This document shows positions 1-11,866 of a DNA stretch of 64,000 nt, piece by piece. Each line of letters opens with the position of its first letter. The first letter of the stretch is position 1. The translations under genes and the position numbers were made by a program. Source of the DNA: Marsupella aquatica (lineage: Eukaryota > Marchantiophyta); contig OZ316891.1 in the NCBI GenBank assembly GCA_973895155.1, positions 2,108,001 to 2,172,000 of the forward strand. The letters run 5' to 3'. A model generated the notes under the pieces. It saw nothing but the letters and a program-made list of their open reading frames with translations, did not search any database and was not told the DNA's origin.

Positions 1-920
1 GCCCTCACGCTGGACTGCATCCTTGCAGCCTTCGGCGATCAAACTACACGGCACTTTCCGGATTTCCACAGCTTTTCAAGCTTCTAATCAGCTTCCCAAC
101 GGAAGACCTATCCCAAGCGACAATCTAAGACCTACAATGAATGCCCGAGGCCGGAAGCCGGATCCCTCGATCCAGTGTTACCGCCCAGACATGTGACCAC
201 ATCTCATCATAATCGATACGGTTCCTACAGTAGATCCCCTTGTTGTTCAAGTGGAGAGAAGAGTAGGAGAGAGGAGATTAGACGACAGGAGAGCAGAGCA
301 ATCCCTCCCCGTCCCTGCTTTCCTTTCGTTCACTGCCTGGCTCCTAACCCTCTAAACGCTGCAGGCCATACCTCAAATGGATACTCGTAGTGTATGCCCT
401 TAGAGCGGGGCCCACATAAGCAGATCCAAAAAAATAAATTTCCGAAGAGCCCGGAGTGAAGAGCGGGTTTTCCTCAGCTGGGTTCCGTCCTTTTCGGGAG
501 CCAATTCACATGTTGCTTTTGGTCCTGCGGCAAAATGTTCAATGTAATCCGACTCGAACGCAACTATCCTCACCTAAGCAGCAGCATTTGGCCTCAAGCA
601 CTGCAAATGCCTCCACAGTTGTGCCAAAGAGGTCAGCTAAAACTGCATGCACGAGGTATCACCCCTCCCTCCAAATTCTGGTGGTTCCCTGTAACAGCTC
701 GAGAATGCCCACTAGACATCCACCACCACCCTATGCCTGTGACGATTCTGGACTCCGCCTGGCAGATCTGAATGCGGCGAGAACGCTGTCAGGACGTCCT
801 CCGACCAGTCAGAACGCCTCCACGATGGCAATGCACAGCACTGCAACAAGTCAGGAAGACGATTTTCTCAGTTGGGACGAGATGAAATGGAAATGATCAA
901 CGAAGCAGAGATTCTGATGC

Positions 921-990
921 CCCCTTGTCTGATCTTCCCGACCCACGAAGAAATGCCACCTTGTCTGATCTTCCCGACCCACGAAGAAAT
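921..990. repeat. Two-copy tandem duplication, about 36 bp
   Basis: The segment containing CTTGTCTGATCTTCCCGACC followed by CACGAAGAAATG occurs twice in direct succession (about 922-954 and 958-990) with almost no differences. It is non-coding as far as I can see. Confidence 0.85.
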
Positions 991-1227
991 GGCAGAGACA
1001 GCGGTTAGAGCTAAAGCAGCTGGACTCCACGGGTAGGGGCAGCAGAAGTACGGCCCAGACACCTTAAATAGTTACGTGGGGCAAAATACACCATGTTTTG
1101 CTCTCAAACAAGGCTCACAACAAATGAACGGGAAGGAACTTCAAACTTTCGCGAAAAGGGCCAATATAAGTCTCAATTGACGGATGACAGCACCGTCTTA
1201 GCATTTATCAGTCTACTTCTCTTCAAA

Positions 1228-1258
1228 GAGGAGAGGAGAGGAGAGGAGAGGAGAGGAG
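1228..1258. repeat. GAGAG/GGAGA microsatellite
   Basis: A purine-only run built from a repeating 5-base GGAGA motif, about six units long. It is a simple-sequence repeat with no feature attached. Confidence 0.9.
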
Positions 1259-1653
1259 CTCAAGCCTCGGCGCCCTGAACGCTCAGCCAACACATTGCCC
1301 TAGATTTCTTCTCCAAGTCGATCCAAAGGTCAAATCAGCCTTCTAATCAACCCCAAACTGCTCATCGACAGAAACCCTCTCGAGATGGATGGATGGCGCA
1401 GCAGCAGAGAAGGAGAGTGTGTTTGATCACGGAAAGAGGGAGCAATGAATCTGAGCACGGACGTACCTCCGCCAAACTGTCCACCAGGACTTGGAATCGA
1501 AGCAACCATCAACTTTGGCAACCATCAACTTTCCAGAGACCGTCACAGAGGAGGATCCAAAAGAGAAAGCAGGGACAACAGAGGGAACAGACGACGTGTC
1601 ACACTTTTAGACGCGACGGACCGAGAAGCGACGGACTGGGCTGCCCGTGGTCC

Positions 1654-1937
1654 CATGTCACGGGAAGAGACCGTGAGTCCAGCTTGCTCCCGTCCACTTT
1701 CCCGTGGTTGGTTTTCTACAGTACATTTCTCATTGAGGTAACATGTCACGGGACGAGACCGAGAGTCCAGCTTGCTCCCGTCCACTTTCTCCCGTCCACT
1801 TTCCCGTGGTTGGTTTTCCCGTGGTTGGTTTTCTACAGTAGATTTCTCATTGATGTAACATGTCACGGGACGAGACCGTGAGTCCAGCTTGCTCCCGTCC
1901 ACTTTCCCGTCGTTGGTTTTCTAGATTTCTCATTGAA
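1654..1937. repeat. Three-copy tandem repeat, unit about 80-117 bp
   Basis: Three consecutive copies begin with CATGTCACGGGA at 1654, 1742 and 1859 and share GTCCAGCTTGCTCCCGTCC and TTTCTCATTGA. The middle copy has extra internal duplications of CCCGTCCACTTT and CCCGTGGTTGGTTTT, which look like replication slippage. Open frames across it on both strands are consequences of the repeat, not evidence of a gene. Confidence 0.9.
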
Positions 1938-3177
1938 TACTTAAAACACTACCCTAGAAAGGTCCACCGTAGGGTCTTGCAAATTTCACGGTGTAAATTA
2001 ATGGAGACTCTTGCAAGTTTGTAATTTTTGAGAAAATTTAATATCAACAATTGATTCATGTTAATGTGATTTGATTTCAGCACTTTGCCTGTTGCCAAGC
2101 TACCAAGGATTTCAAATTCAAATGTGCACCCTCAGTCCAATCCATCAAGGCTCTCAATTGACTTTTACATACACGCAATCTTTTTCATGTAAGTAAACAA
2201 TTGATGAGAGCATTTGTCATTTATTTGTAGTTAGGTTATTTCAGGATTAGGTCTAAAATAGTCTGTCTCCTTGTCACACAGTTCATGGGATATAGAAAGG
2301 CTGCATTGTTTTTCCCAAATCTTTATGGCGATCAAATAATGTTACAAACTACAAGGTAATGTGAGCTTTAATAATGCAATTGCTTTTTAACTTGGAATTT
2401 TTGGTGTACTTGAGCAGCTCATAAATCCTAATCTTTGTGTACACTGTCCACCTAAATTAGTGTGAGTATAGAATTACTCTGACACCAAAATCAGATTTAG
2501 GGAGACAAGTCCCTGGAAATGGCTTTCTATGTCAGCTGCCAGACTTTTTTTCAAAGTGTCACACTAGCTTTGTCTGAACCCCTATTTTGGGTGAGGTTTG
2601 TGGAAAAATCTTGACCTCTGAGGAGGATTCAAACCCAGCACCTGTGCCTTCCCGGTTGCATGAACATTTTCAATACTGTTTTTGTTGCACAGGATTTGGG
2701 CAAAGGCGGGCGGGCAGCGGGTATGGAGAATCATGAATGAGTGTTCAGGACCCATAGCCCCGAATAAAATTAGAGAGACTCAAGCTAATTTGTGAGAACA
2801 TTTTCTCCAACCTAAATCTCACTAATTAATAAGTTGTCACTATTTACTTTGTATTGAGAGTCACTTTGAGTCTCCGTTTTATGTCTCGATTCTCATGCAA
2901 TATTCAAGGCCAAAACCTACCAAAAATGTGACTTCTTGTGACCTCTAATTACTGTGACAACCCAATACTTCAAAATTTGAAGGGCAAATGCAATTAGTAC
3001 GACTTACACTAATTACCAACGACAGTGTAGTTGAGCTGTTCCAGGTAAATTGGCTCGCAGTACCTCGGAAATTGAATTGGATTTTCTTTGCATAGTTGAG
3101 CGCTTTACCTCAGAAATTGAAATGCATTCATTTGTCTTTTCTTTCGACAGATGAGCTGAGAAATTGACTCGCAGTAC

Positions 3178-3269
3178 CTCAGAGATTGAATCGATTAGAT
3201 TTCTATTCAGTACTAGTTGTCACCTCAGAAATTGAATCGATTAGATTTCTATTCAGTACTAGTTGTCCT
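3178..3269. repeat. Two-copy tandem repeat, about 46 bp
   Basis: The unit containing ATTGAATCGATTAGATTTCT and ATTCAGTACTAGTTGTC occurs twice in succession. Weaker copies of its first part (CTCGCAGTACCTCGGAAATTG and similar) lie at about 3053-3085 and 3169-3190, so the array was probably once longer. Confidence 0.8.
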
Positions 3270-3417
3270 GAGAAATTGTATCGTCGTTCATGTTTATTGC
3301 GCAGTGTCAACAAGCTTATACGGGCGATGCGAGTCCAGTCGACCACAAACATAATTATACCAAAAGTTTCGAGATGCAATCATCATATGCACCAAACCAT
3401 CCAAACCATCATGATCG

Positions 3418-3440
3418 CTGCTGTACTGTACTGTACTGTG
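3418..3440. repeat. CTGTA microsatellite
   Basis: About four units of the 5-base motif TGTAC/CTGTA. It is a simple repeat. Confidence 0.8.
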
Positions 3441-3740
3441 TGACTGTAAGAGGTTGCACTAATCTGTCATGATGGATCTCTCACTTCTTACCATAATCCA
3501 TTGTACGTGTTAAACTAGAGACGTCGAACTCCTTCAAGAAATCATTTCAGAAAGAGTCAGCGATCGATTTAGTTTGCAACATGATGCATTGGATCGAGCG
3601 TCCCGGCAGATTCTACGGCCAAGGTCGTAGCTCGTGAATGTTTATAAATAATCATAGCAGGAGTATTTTGCCAGTATGCCCACTACGAACACCTTCCTTG
3701 CACCTGCTGACTATTCTCATCATTCTCTGATGTTGCGCAT

Positions 3741-3872
3741 CCACTCCACTCCACTCCCCACATAGCTCCCTCAACGTACAGATGATACCGTGGTCTCTCC
3801 AACTCCACTCCACTCCATTCCACTCCCTACATAGCTCGCTCAACTTACGGATGATACAGTGGTCTCTTCGAC
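3741..3872. repeat. Two-copy tandem duplication in the CDCA7-like 5' flank
   Basis: A segment starting CCACTCCACTCCACTCC, followed by CATAGCTC, CTCAACTTAC-like sequence, GATGATAC and GTGGTCTCT, occurs twice in succession (about 3741-3803 and 3804-3872). The second copy ends about 20 bases before the first possible ATG of the gene at 3890. It therefore lies in the promoter or 5' UTR. Each copy carries a CACTC-rich pyrimidine tract that could affect initiation of transcription. Confidence 0.85.
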
Positions 3873-3982
3873 TCTGGGGCCCTGAATGAATGCAATGTTC
3901 GTTACTCGCTCCCAATGCATGCCAGATTCCAAAACTCTCCAAGTGCATAGATTTCCATCGAGGAGCAACTGCAAGGTCCAGC

Positions 3983-6806
3983 ATGACTGAGCTTCATACT
4001 CCAGGACTACCTGTGGCACTAGCGTCGACTGGAGGAGACGGCGAGGAGTCAATGTGGGGGTCGGATTGGGAGTCGGATTGGCTGTGGGAATCTGATTGGG
4101 AGTCAGATTGTGAGACGATGCCGGCTGTTGCAACGGAGCAGATAAAATCGGATTACGATTCTGAGAATGAAGTCTTGAGGGTGAAGTCCATGAAGAGTTT
4201 GACGAGCGATGACAGCCGTGGACGACGCATTCCTCCGACTAAAGCTCGCAGGCGTGTAAACAGATCGACAGATGAGGATCTAGTTGGCTTGGATGATGAT
4301 GATGAAGAACAAGATGAGGATGATACTGATTCAGAATCCGAGGGTGGTGCTCCGGGGTTTGCCTGCCATTTTTGCAAGCTGAGGAATGGCAAAAGGAAGG
4401 TGCAATGCTCTCGCTGCCCCATTAAAGTCTGTGGCTTGTGCCTCCAGAATCGCAATGGTGAGCAGCTTGAAGTTGAGATACAGGAAGGTGTAAAGTGGGT
4501 GTGCCCAAAATGCAGGGCTGGATGTGGTCCAGGCTGCAATAACTGGTGATCTGCGTCCTTTCTCCGTCTTTCAGTTCGTCGAAAATGATGAGCAAATAAT
4601 TAGAGCATTCGAGTTCTATACCGACCGTTTTGATCAGATTATAGAAGCCAACTTGTGTTCATGCCGGTGCCTGTTGAAGTGTCCACCAATACTCCACTAC
4701 AGTGACGACATCAACCTGCAGCTACTCGTAGGCAGCAACTATCTTCGAACATCAATCCAAAATGTTACCACTCTTTGAGCTCTCAGATTTGCCAAAATCT
4801 AGAAGAAAGCCTTGATTGATGTACTGTTGCAGCACGAAATCCACAAATAATTGCATCTAGCGGAGTAGACCAGCTCGAACGTTGCGCAGATGACAATTTC
4901 TATCTGAACACCGGCATCTAACCTGAATCTTGTTGTTTGTGGCCTGCTGCTTATTCTGGAACAGCTGCACGTGTGCGCCGTGTAGAAAGAGTCAGGGTCT
5001 TGCTCCAGCAGGACAGGTCATCCGGGTTGCAAGGCAGGTTGGCTTCGACAATGTTCACGACTACCTCATCCATCGCCAGACCGGGGAGTCTCGTGACAAG
5101 ATTGCCAAGAGAAAGAAGGGTAGAGGCTGGACAAAAGCCGGAGGTGCCATCATGAGCTCTTCCAGTACAGGCCTAATCGTTCCGAAATTGAAACCGGCAC
5201 AACGCTGGACGGCAACTGACTGCAGTGTCCCTGCTACTATCGGTGGAGTTGAACGTTGGAACCAAAAAGAGGGAGTCTCATGGACAACTCCCACAGTCAT
5301 CGGTGACATTATGAAGTCCACTAACAACAATGTGAACCCAGGCGATGGAAAATCGGGGGCTGCCATAGTACCGTTCGGGTACCTCAGGCAGCCAGAAAAT
5401 GGAATGAAGGCGTTCAAGTCCATCAACGATGAGCGCAAGGAGCCTGTCAACGAGCGAAGGAAAGTGCTCGATCATGTCCTAGGACGAGAGGCACAAAAAT
5501 CGGAGCGCATGAAATTAAGTCTGCAACAAGTTATCGACAGACTCCTGCATTCCGAGGATGTGTCTGAAGCTCATCGTGGTGGCATCGGACTGAAAAGGCG
5601 GAACAGAAAGCACAGAAAGTTGGGTAGAATCATGGAACCCTCCATGTTTAGAAACCGCAAGTCAAAAACTGGTACTGACACAAAACCTAGCGAGACGACT
5701 CCTGAGGTCCTCCCTACCGTAAGTACATTTCAAATATTCCTTTTCCTCGTCAACCATCATTTTTGTCTAATTTGCATATGGATCAAACAATTCTAATTTG
5801 CACATGGATCAAACAATTCTAATTTGCATATGGGTCACACAATTGGGCAAGAGCCCATCTCTGGCGTGAAACCCATGGCTGATTTGGTTTCTCTCAGTAC
5901 TTCAGAACTAATGCTTCGGCTTTGCAGCGTCCGTACATTCCAATTCCCTTCCACCCCCCCCATATTACGGCTGATTTTAATTTGTGGCCCTTAGGCATCA
6001 ATTAAAGAGCACTTCAGATTCTCTCCAATACTAATACTTTGCCACCGGTATGTCAGGCCAAGCCTGGGCAAAACAGTGACAATCTTACCATGATCTGACT
6101 AGTGTTGTGAACTGATTCTTGAGTGGTAATACAGGTCAGAAATGGCAATGCTCAGAGTGACAAATGTTTGAAACAACAATCAAATCCTCCACCACGCGTG
6201 CAGAGTGTTCCTCATGGTCAGCATGACCAACCCTCCTTGGAAACACCGATTCAATTGAAACGACCCATTACTTCTTTGCAGGCTTTAAGGAAAATCGGAA
6301 TACTTCCCAAACGCACTCATGCTTACTTCGCTTCAGAGGAATCGTCACAGCAGCAAGGGCCAGCCATTGCACCTTCTCCTCTGCGTGACCACTCGAAGCA
6401 AAGCTTCAAAGAAAGTTCGAAAGTGGAGGCCACACCACCTCCAGTACGTCCATCTACCTCACCGGAATCTGGTTCGCAGGCCATATCATTGCGCCATCTC
6501 GAAAGGAGGAAGAAGATAGAATTTCGTTCGTGTTTGAAGTCTCATAATGCAATCCCTGTTTTACCTACCAGTGGCCATCTAGTGAAGGAGAGTATTCTAT
6601 GGAGAGGCGGACTACGACCGATACAAAGTGGGCCACAATCTGGAGTTGGACAATTCAGTGAGAAAAGATCTGTCGCCGGCTTCGAGTTGCCAAGGCAGAA
6701 TGGGACGCAAAGTGGATTCGAGTCCTTCAGTCAGAAGGAAAAGTCGACTGGGTTTGAATCCTTCGACGGAGAGGGAAAGGCTGCGTTGTCTGCTCTAAAG
6801 ACTTGA
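3983..6806 (+). CDS. CDCA7-like zf-4CXXC_R1 zinc-finger protein (3 exons)
   Basis: Proposed exons are 3983-4545, 4965-5718 and 6135-6806 (662 codons). An alternative in-frame ATG at 3890, directly after a stop, would add 31 residues. Exon 1 has an acidic Trp/Ser/Asp repeat (GSDWESDW), an acidic run at about residues 95-118, and the first half of a Cys-rich domain: CHFC, CSRC, CGLC, then WVCPKCRAGC. Intron 1 (donor GTGATC, acceptor GAACAG) splits the domain, which continues CCTCAPCRK and GFDNVHDYL. This is the zf-4CXXC_R1 layout of CDCA7-family proteins. In animals CDCA7 recruits the HELLS remodeller for DNA methylation, and plant CDCA7 proteins are linked to DDM1, so a nuclear chromatin role is inferred. 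The rest is basic and Ser/Pro-rich without a recognised domain. Exon 3 ends in imperfect GFESF-type repeats. Both intron 2 junctions (ACC|GTAAGT and ACAG|GTC) are phase 0. The family call is firm and orthology is not. Confidence 0.85.
5767..5841. repeat. Three-copy 26-bp tandem repeat in intron 2 of the CDCA7-like gene
   Basis: CTAATTTGCATATGGATCAA followed by ACAATT starts at 5767, 5793 and 5819 with only a few substitutions. It begins 48 bases after the exon 2 donor. Confidence 0.9.
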
Positions 6807-7389
6807 ACGTGACGTACTTTTTCTCCAACTCCTATCGATATTTTCTTCCTTGATCCCTTAGATGTGAAGATCATCCTTACTATATAAAAAGTTATGTGTC
6901 TTGGGTTGTAGCCCTGCTCACACTTGTACTTGGATTCTGTACCTAGTCAAAGAACTTACAGTGAAGAAGGCAAACATATCGTACGAGGATCAAATGAATG
7001 GACAGAGAATCCTGGATAGGAGTCTTGCAACAAGGTCTTCCTTTTTAGGAAATAGGCTTTCGCACATTTGTTCTACAAAATATAATAGCGCTGATGAGAT
7101 CTACACTAAGGAAGTGACACCTTTATATTTCATGTGCACGAAAGCACATTGGCCCATCTACTTTACAGAACGCAAAACAATCAACATTCATATTCTCGAC
7201 CTCTAAACAACTGTCTGTATTTAAATTATAAGAAACGAATTCGGCACCAAGACTGTTACACGATAAAACTTTTGTGGAAAAACGCTTTGGCCCAGATCAA
7301 TTGGAACTCAGACTATCAATCATGGGGACAACTTGCACAAATGATTAACTGCTACGAGTAAATGACAACTCAGTTGGGAGGGTCCTCAA
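6807..7389. other. Region between the convergent CDCA7-like and DUF309 genes
   Basis: This contains the likely 3' UTRs of the plus-strand CDCA7-like gene and the minus-strand DUF309 gene, which are transcribed towards each other. An open frame at 6901-7206 has no recognisable domain and is probably chance. I see no RNA gene or repeat. Confidence 0.5.
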
Positions 7390-8566
7390 TTAGATTAGCT
7401 TGTACAGATCATCTTCAGATGCTTGCAACTGAGGGACCTTCACCTTCAGAGGGGGCAGAGAAGCCACTCCCAAGTCCGCTATTGATTTTTGTTGGGACAA
7501 GAACTCGATGTGCAAGCCATCAGTTTCTTCAGCGAGCCTGTAAAGAAGTTGGCCAGCACCAAAATTCCCAAGCAAGCGATAAGATTGCTCTGATCCATCC
7601 ATTGTGATGCACATATCCTCTGAACCTGGTAAAAACAAACTGAAAAGGTCATTTCATGGTCTCTTGACTATCACCGTCATCGCTGGCATTTCTAAGTCTG
7701 TATAGCAAACCAGCTTTCAAGAAACGGCTGCAAAGCAAGGGTAACCGAGTTCTTGACGTACAGGCAGCATGTTCCAGCTGGGTATTATAGACAAATTCCA
7801 GCACAGCAGAAGCTTCCTGCTCAAAGTCATGCAGGGGCCCATAACCAAACTGAACGCGTCGAAGTTTTGTGAGTCCTTCACCTAATTCAACCATTGCTCC
7901 CTTGTGATTCTGCAATGGTGAACACAGGAATCGCAAAACAATAAATAAGCATGCTCCAAAACTGGATGAGGGATGCCAAGTGGATGGAAGATGATCGTTC
8001 TCATGGATCCACTTGGCTGAGATTCACTTCGCAGAGCACAATTTTGTCAGCGAGGGAACGTGGTTTATCCTCAACTTATTCAAGTGAATTAAGGGACCAA
8101 ATCCCCAGCCAACAATGCACTTCAAGACTGCTTAATGAGTTCAAGCATCTCTTCAACAGGAGTTACCCTTAATTTGATCGCCCTACAACCCTTCACCTAA
8201 GCATATCTCTCGAAGTTGATTTTTGAACAGAATTACTGTGTTGCATGGCTGAAAGAAAGTGATTCAAACCTGAACTCAGGAAGGTGTTCCAAGAGAGTGG
8301 ATAAACAGTTACCTGATGAAGAAGGTGATAGAGTCCCACTGAACATTGAAGAATTCCATGTAATATGCTGCGTTGCGGGTCATGTGAATTGTTCCAAAGA
8401 CTCTCCAGAACATCATGACATTTGTAGTACTCGCCAGCATTGAACAGCCTCACACCTTCCTTAAAACTGACTCCTAAGGCCTCCTCTTCGATCTCATCAT
8501 CGTTCCATCTGTATGCAAGTGCCACCACTGTTCCTGTGGGGGTATTTCTGTCCTTCACGATGTGAC
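7390..8566 (-). CDS. DUF309-domain protein, probably plastid type (5' end unresolved)
   Basis: Three exons read on the minus strand: 8566-8313, 7909-7762 and 7625-7390, with phases that join cleanly. The first ends LLHQ|GTAACT; the second starts after TTGCAG with NHKGAM and ends at |GTACGT; the third starts after ACCAG and restores AACSEDMCITMDGSEQSY. The first exon has the DUF309 signature: a Gly/Asn-rich approach (FNAGEYYKCHDVLESLW, with the H-x3-E pair), then ILQCSVGLYHLL and the N-H-K-G-A turn. The C-terminal part (AVLEFVYNTQLEHAA then SEQSYRLLG) resembles my recollection of the plant chloroplast-type DUF309 proteins. The biochemical function of the domain is unknown. The first listed exon begins in phase 1, so at least one upstream exon with the start codon and any transit peptide is missing from this model. 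The stop is TAA at 7390-7392. Confidence 0.8.
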
Positions 8567-9280
8567 CTACATACAAGGAAGTACTCAGTTGTTGACATTG
8601 AGTTCAATCACAGACAAGCAGTTTGATTGCTTGACAATAAGACAATGGTGTTCACAAGGAAGACTCAAATGCATGTAATATCCACGAGGACACCAGTCAC
8701 TACTGTAAAAGTCCTACAAAAGCAGTATTAGAGAAGACACACATCCGATTATTGGCGGTTGCAGAGGTACTATCCCAGAGGGTAGTAATGAATTTTGAGC
8801 TGTGATGGCCACGGGCGAAAACTTGATGGCACGTAGATCTCAAAACCTGAAATGCCATCAAGGAGGATCTCTCGGGCAGATAACAAAACGGATATCCAAC
8901 AATGCTCACCTTTACCTCAATTGTCATCCATTGGGATTTTATCCTTGAATAAAGCTTTTCCACTACCCATATGTACAAGCTCACAACACCATACGCAGAG
9001 CTCACAGCCAGACGTAGAGCTCATATAAATTTTGCAATAGCAGGAATGCGGATGCCATGGCATGCTGCAGTACCTGCGAGCAGCCTTCGTGGACGACAAC
9101 AAATTAATTTTTTGGGCTGCTTCCTCTCCCCAGGAGACGAGGTTCGTAATACGTTCAAATCAGCTTTGAATTTTTCGTCGTTGAATGAAGATGACAGTCG
9201 CCCAGGGACCGGTGCGACTCTGCCAAGCCTCAACCCACTTTTTCAAACGGAGCATGGGTGTCAATTGGTCGACAACTAAT
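8567..9280 (-). other. Candidate 5' exons of the DUF309 gene
   Basis: The missing start of the DUF309 gene should lie here or further right. One frame at about 8790-8905 (minus) reads EILLDGISGFEIYVPSS and then RPWPSQLKIHYYP, which looks protein-like. I could not find a donor of the required phase next to it. A second frame at 9021-9233 contains Ser/Arg-rich sequence that could be a transit peptide but has no ATG. Neither is secure. Confidence 0.25.
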
Positions 9281-10574
9281 CAGGAACGAGCCCTCGCATC
9301 TACATCGAGTAATTCCGAAGACAAAAGGGCTCACACCCTACCTATCTAGGGCTGGTGGAAGCTCACTCAACCTAACATCTCTATGAACGACACTAACCAT
9401 CACCCTCGAAAGATTAATAAGAGCTACACTCTTCTCCACCAGGGCTCCCTTTGCAGCAGCAGGAATCACTACCAAACAGCAATTGTCTAGTCCATAAACC
9501 CATCTTCAAATCCATTCATGAGGGAAAGGCAAGTGATGGGTCACCTGAGGCCGGGCACCATGATCTCTCGCTCACTGCGTCTATTTCAATTTCATGAAGA
9601 TGGGGACCGTATACGAGTTAGAGCACCATTCTCCCGTAAATGACGGCGAATTCCGAGCCCGTTGCTTCTGGCTGGTCACCAATTGACACTCACATCATTC
9701 TGACCTCCGAGGGAATAGTGTGTGAGCTAATGCTGTATGGTACAGTCCCACATCCTAATTTGCGTGATCCATCATGCAACTTTTATACCATCACCCCTCA
9801 AGAGCTATTTGAGTTCTTCTAGAGATGGGAAATTTTCAATGTTACACACTTGTTCATTCTGCATCAAAACTCGATTTTCATTTGAGAAGGTACATATCGG
9901 TGCCCAAAGAGTACAATCGAACAACATCTTACATGTAGGGGCATCATACAATTGTAAAATCAATCAAGCAGATATATTGTTCTCTTGGTCCCAAAATAAA
10001 GGAAAAAGTAATATTCGAAACACACCTTCATCAAATGCAGCCGGAGTTGATGAGGGATGACCCCCTCTCCAATGCATACCATTACAAATTGGGAATAATT
10101 TGATAGAACAGTGATTGCTGCCTGTTTCTTCTCCTATGCCTGCAAGCGCTTCGAAACTATAGTCAGCTAATTCCCACGCGCCCCTTACAAGAATCAAGCT
10201 TTGCTGAATATTGCAGTCTCCCTGCAGATGTGTGAAAACAGTACTTGAACAATTACACACGGCTGCTTAGGTCATTTTGAGGCCTTGTTTACAAAGCCAC
10301 TGTTACATTCAGTCGCTCAGTAATTAGGGTAAACATTGGCCTGATTGACCAAATTGTCGGTTCCTTCTCGAAGTGGAGTCCTTCATCCTCACACATTCAG
10401 TGGTCTACTCAGATGTGAATGTCTGAAGAAATCATGGTTTTCTACTTTCCCACTAGGCATAACTCTTATTATTTATTGATTGGAAAAAGATGATAAACAA
10501 GATCATGGTTTTCTACACATAATTTTTAGTTTGGGGTTACTTAAATATATGTTTTAGGGTACCAGGTGGGATAC

Positions 10575-10705
10575 TGGTTCTAACATAAATAGATATATTT
10601 AATAAAAAATATATTCTCTATTTTTAATATTAATAATATATTTTATTTTATAAAAATATATATTAAATTATATTTTATAAATATGAATTTATAATATCTA
10701 TTTTT
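10575..10705. other. Extreme AT-rich block
   Basis: About 130 bases are almost entirely A/T, with repeated ATATATTTTATTTTATAAAA-like words on both strands. It could be the core of a decayed transposon or a scaffold-attachment-type sequence. Base composition is the only evidence. Confidence 0.5.
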
Positions 10706-10974
10706 GTCTACATTTTTAAAAACTTAGTAAATTTTATCAAAATATCTATTTTGAATCACATGTGATTCCTATGATCTTTTATCAACCCCCTGAGTTCTTA
10801 GCATCCTCTTCTAATCAATAAGTCACACTCAAAATTGAAGGCCTACGCTTGTAAGGCTTGCAACCTGTTGAGAAATTCCCATGGGAAAAGTATCGTCATT
10901 TGGGGAAACACCACTATTCTATCTAAGGTCAATTTCACCCTAAGCCTACTAAGTCAAAAAGAAACCAAATTTGA

Positions 10975-11515
10975 CCTAAGGCCCTACAAGTCTTCGTTTC
11001 TCCCTACTTAACCAAACGGGCTGACAATTTTATTGAGAGATATTGAAGGAAAACTAGAGGAACATGTGTTTGAAATTGAGCTGAAATAGAGTTCTAAATT
11101 GTGAGCCAAATCTAAAACAGTACGCAAATTTTATCTTAAGCAATCTTAGTTACCCTTAGCCAACTTTACCTTAGCCAACTTTACCTAAGCCAACTAAGTC
11201 AAAGCCAGAAATCCAGATCAGCCAGAATCCCTGCATTTCTTCATTTTTTCTGGACTTAGCCAAATTGGCTGAGTCCAGAAAGTTTGCTAAGAGGTAGAAG
11301 AAAGCTAAGGGAATCTTGAATTAGTTATAGCTCAAACTGAGTTCAAATTGTTAGTTAAAATTAAAACAATATCACAAGTTTCCTTAAGCCAATCTTACCC
11401 CAAGCTGACCTTAACTAAGCTGACTAATCAAAATTGAAAAACTGAAATCAAGCTGAATCCTTGCAATTCCTCACTTTCTTCTTCTGTAATCAAATGGGCT
11501 GAGTAGGTTATTTTC
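10975..11515. repeat. Degenerate tandem repeat, unit about 230 bp, two to three copies
   Basis: Successive blocks share a common word order: CCAA(A/C)(C/T)GGGCTGA, a GAGAGATATTGAAGG/AAGAGGTAGAAGA-type segment, GAG(C)TGAAATAGAGTTC/CAAACTGAGTTC, AAATCTAAAACAGTA/AAATTAAAACAATA, then TTAAGC(C)AATCTTA and CCTTAGCCAACTTTACC. Copies begin near 11020, 11260 and 11500. Identity is moderate, so the array is old. Confidence 0.6.
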
Positions 11516-11866
11516 AACAAAACTACAATAACATAATAGAGTTGTACATAATGTGGCCAGATTGGGTGAGTAGGCAGAGTTCCAGGGAGAGTTGAGAGTG
11601 TCCCTCAGTTGAACTGCTCAGGATTTGTAAGGGGCTGAAACTACCAGAAAAGTTTTGGGATGTGCTTTGCTTGATGTGATCAGACGTTTGGTTGGAGCAA
11701 AATGAGAACTTTGAGAATGATACAACTTAGAGTTCACAGCACTGCCCCGATACCTCAACCAGAACTGAAGGAGTCAATGTGTGGTAGTGCAAGAATTTGT
11801 GGGGCTTAACAAGAGTGAACAGCGTTCATTTCAACTCCTTTATAACTCCTTCTTTATAACTTTCCC

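Larger units (their letters stand above)
1..3889. other. Intergenic region left of the CDCA7-like gene
   Basis: I recognise no protein family in the small ORFs here. They are short, low in complexity, or overlap tandem repeats. The first 2 kb is relatively GC-rich and contains several short tandem duplications, listed separately. The part from about 1940 to 3180 is AT-rich and looks like ordinary non-coding DNA. A degraded 5' portion of a gene lying off the left edge cannot be excluded. Confidence 0.5.

Noticed and set aside
1393-1902. Overlapping ORFs of 162 and 119 codons on opposite strands
   Set aside because: They run across a three-copy tandem repeat, so the open frames and repeated peptides are by-products.
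2620-2650. Minus-strand GGTTTGAATCC resembling a tRNA B box
   Set aside because: No A box or cloverleaf arms at the right spacing. Isolated B-box-like words are common in plant repeats.
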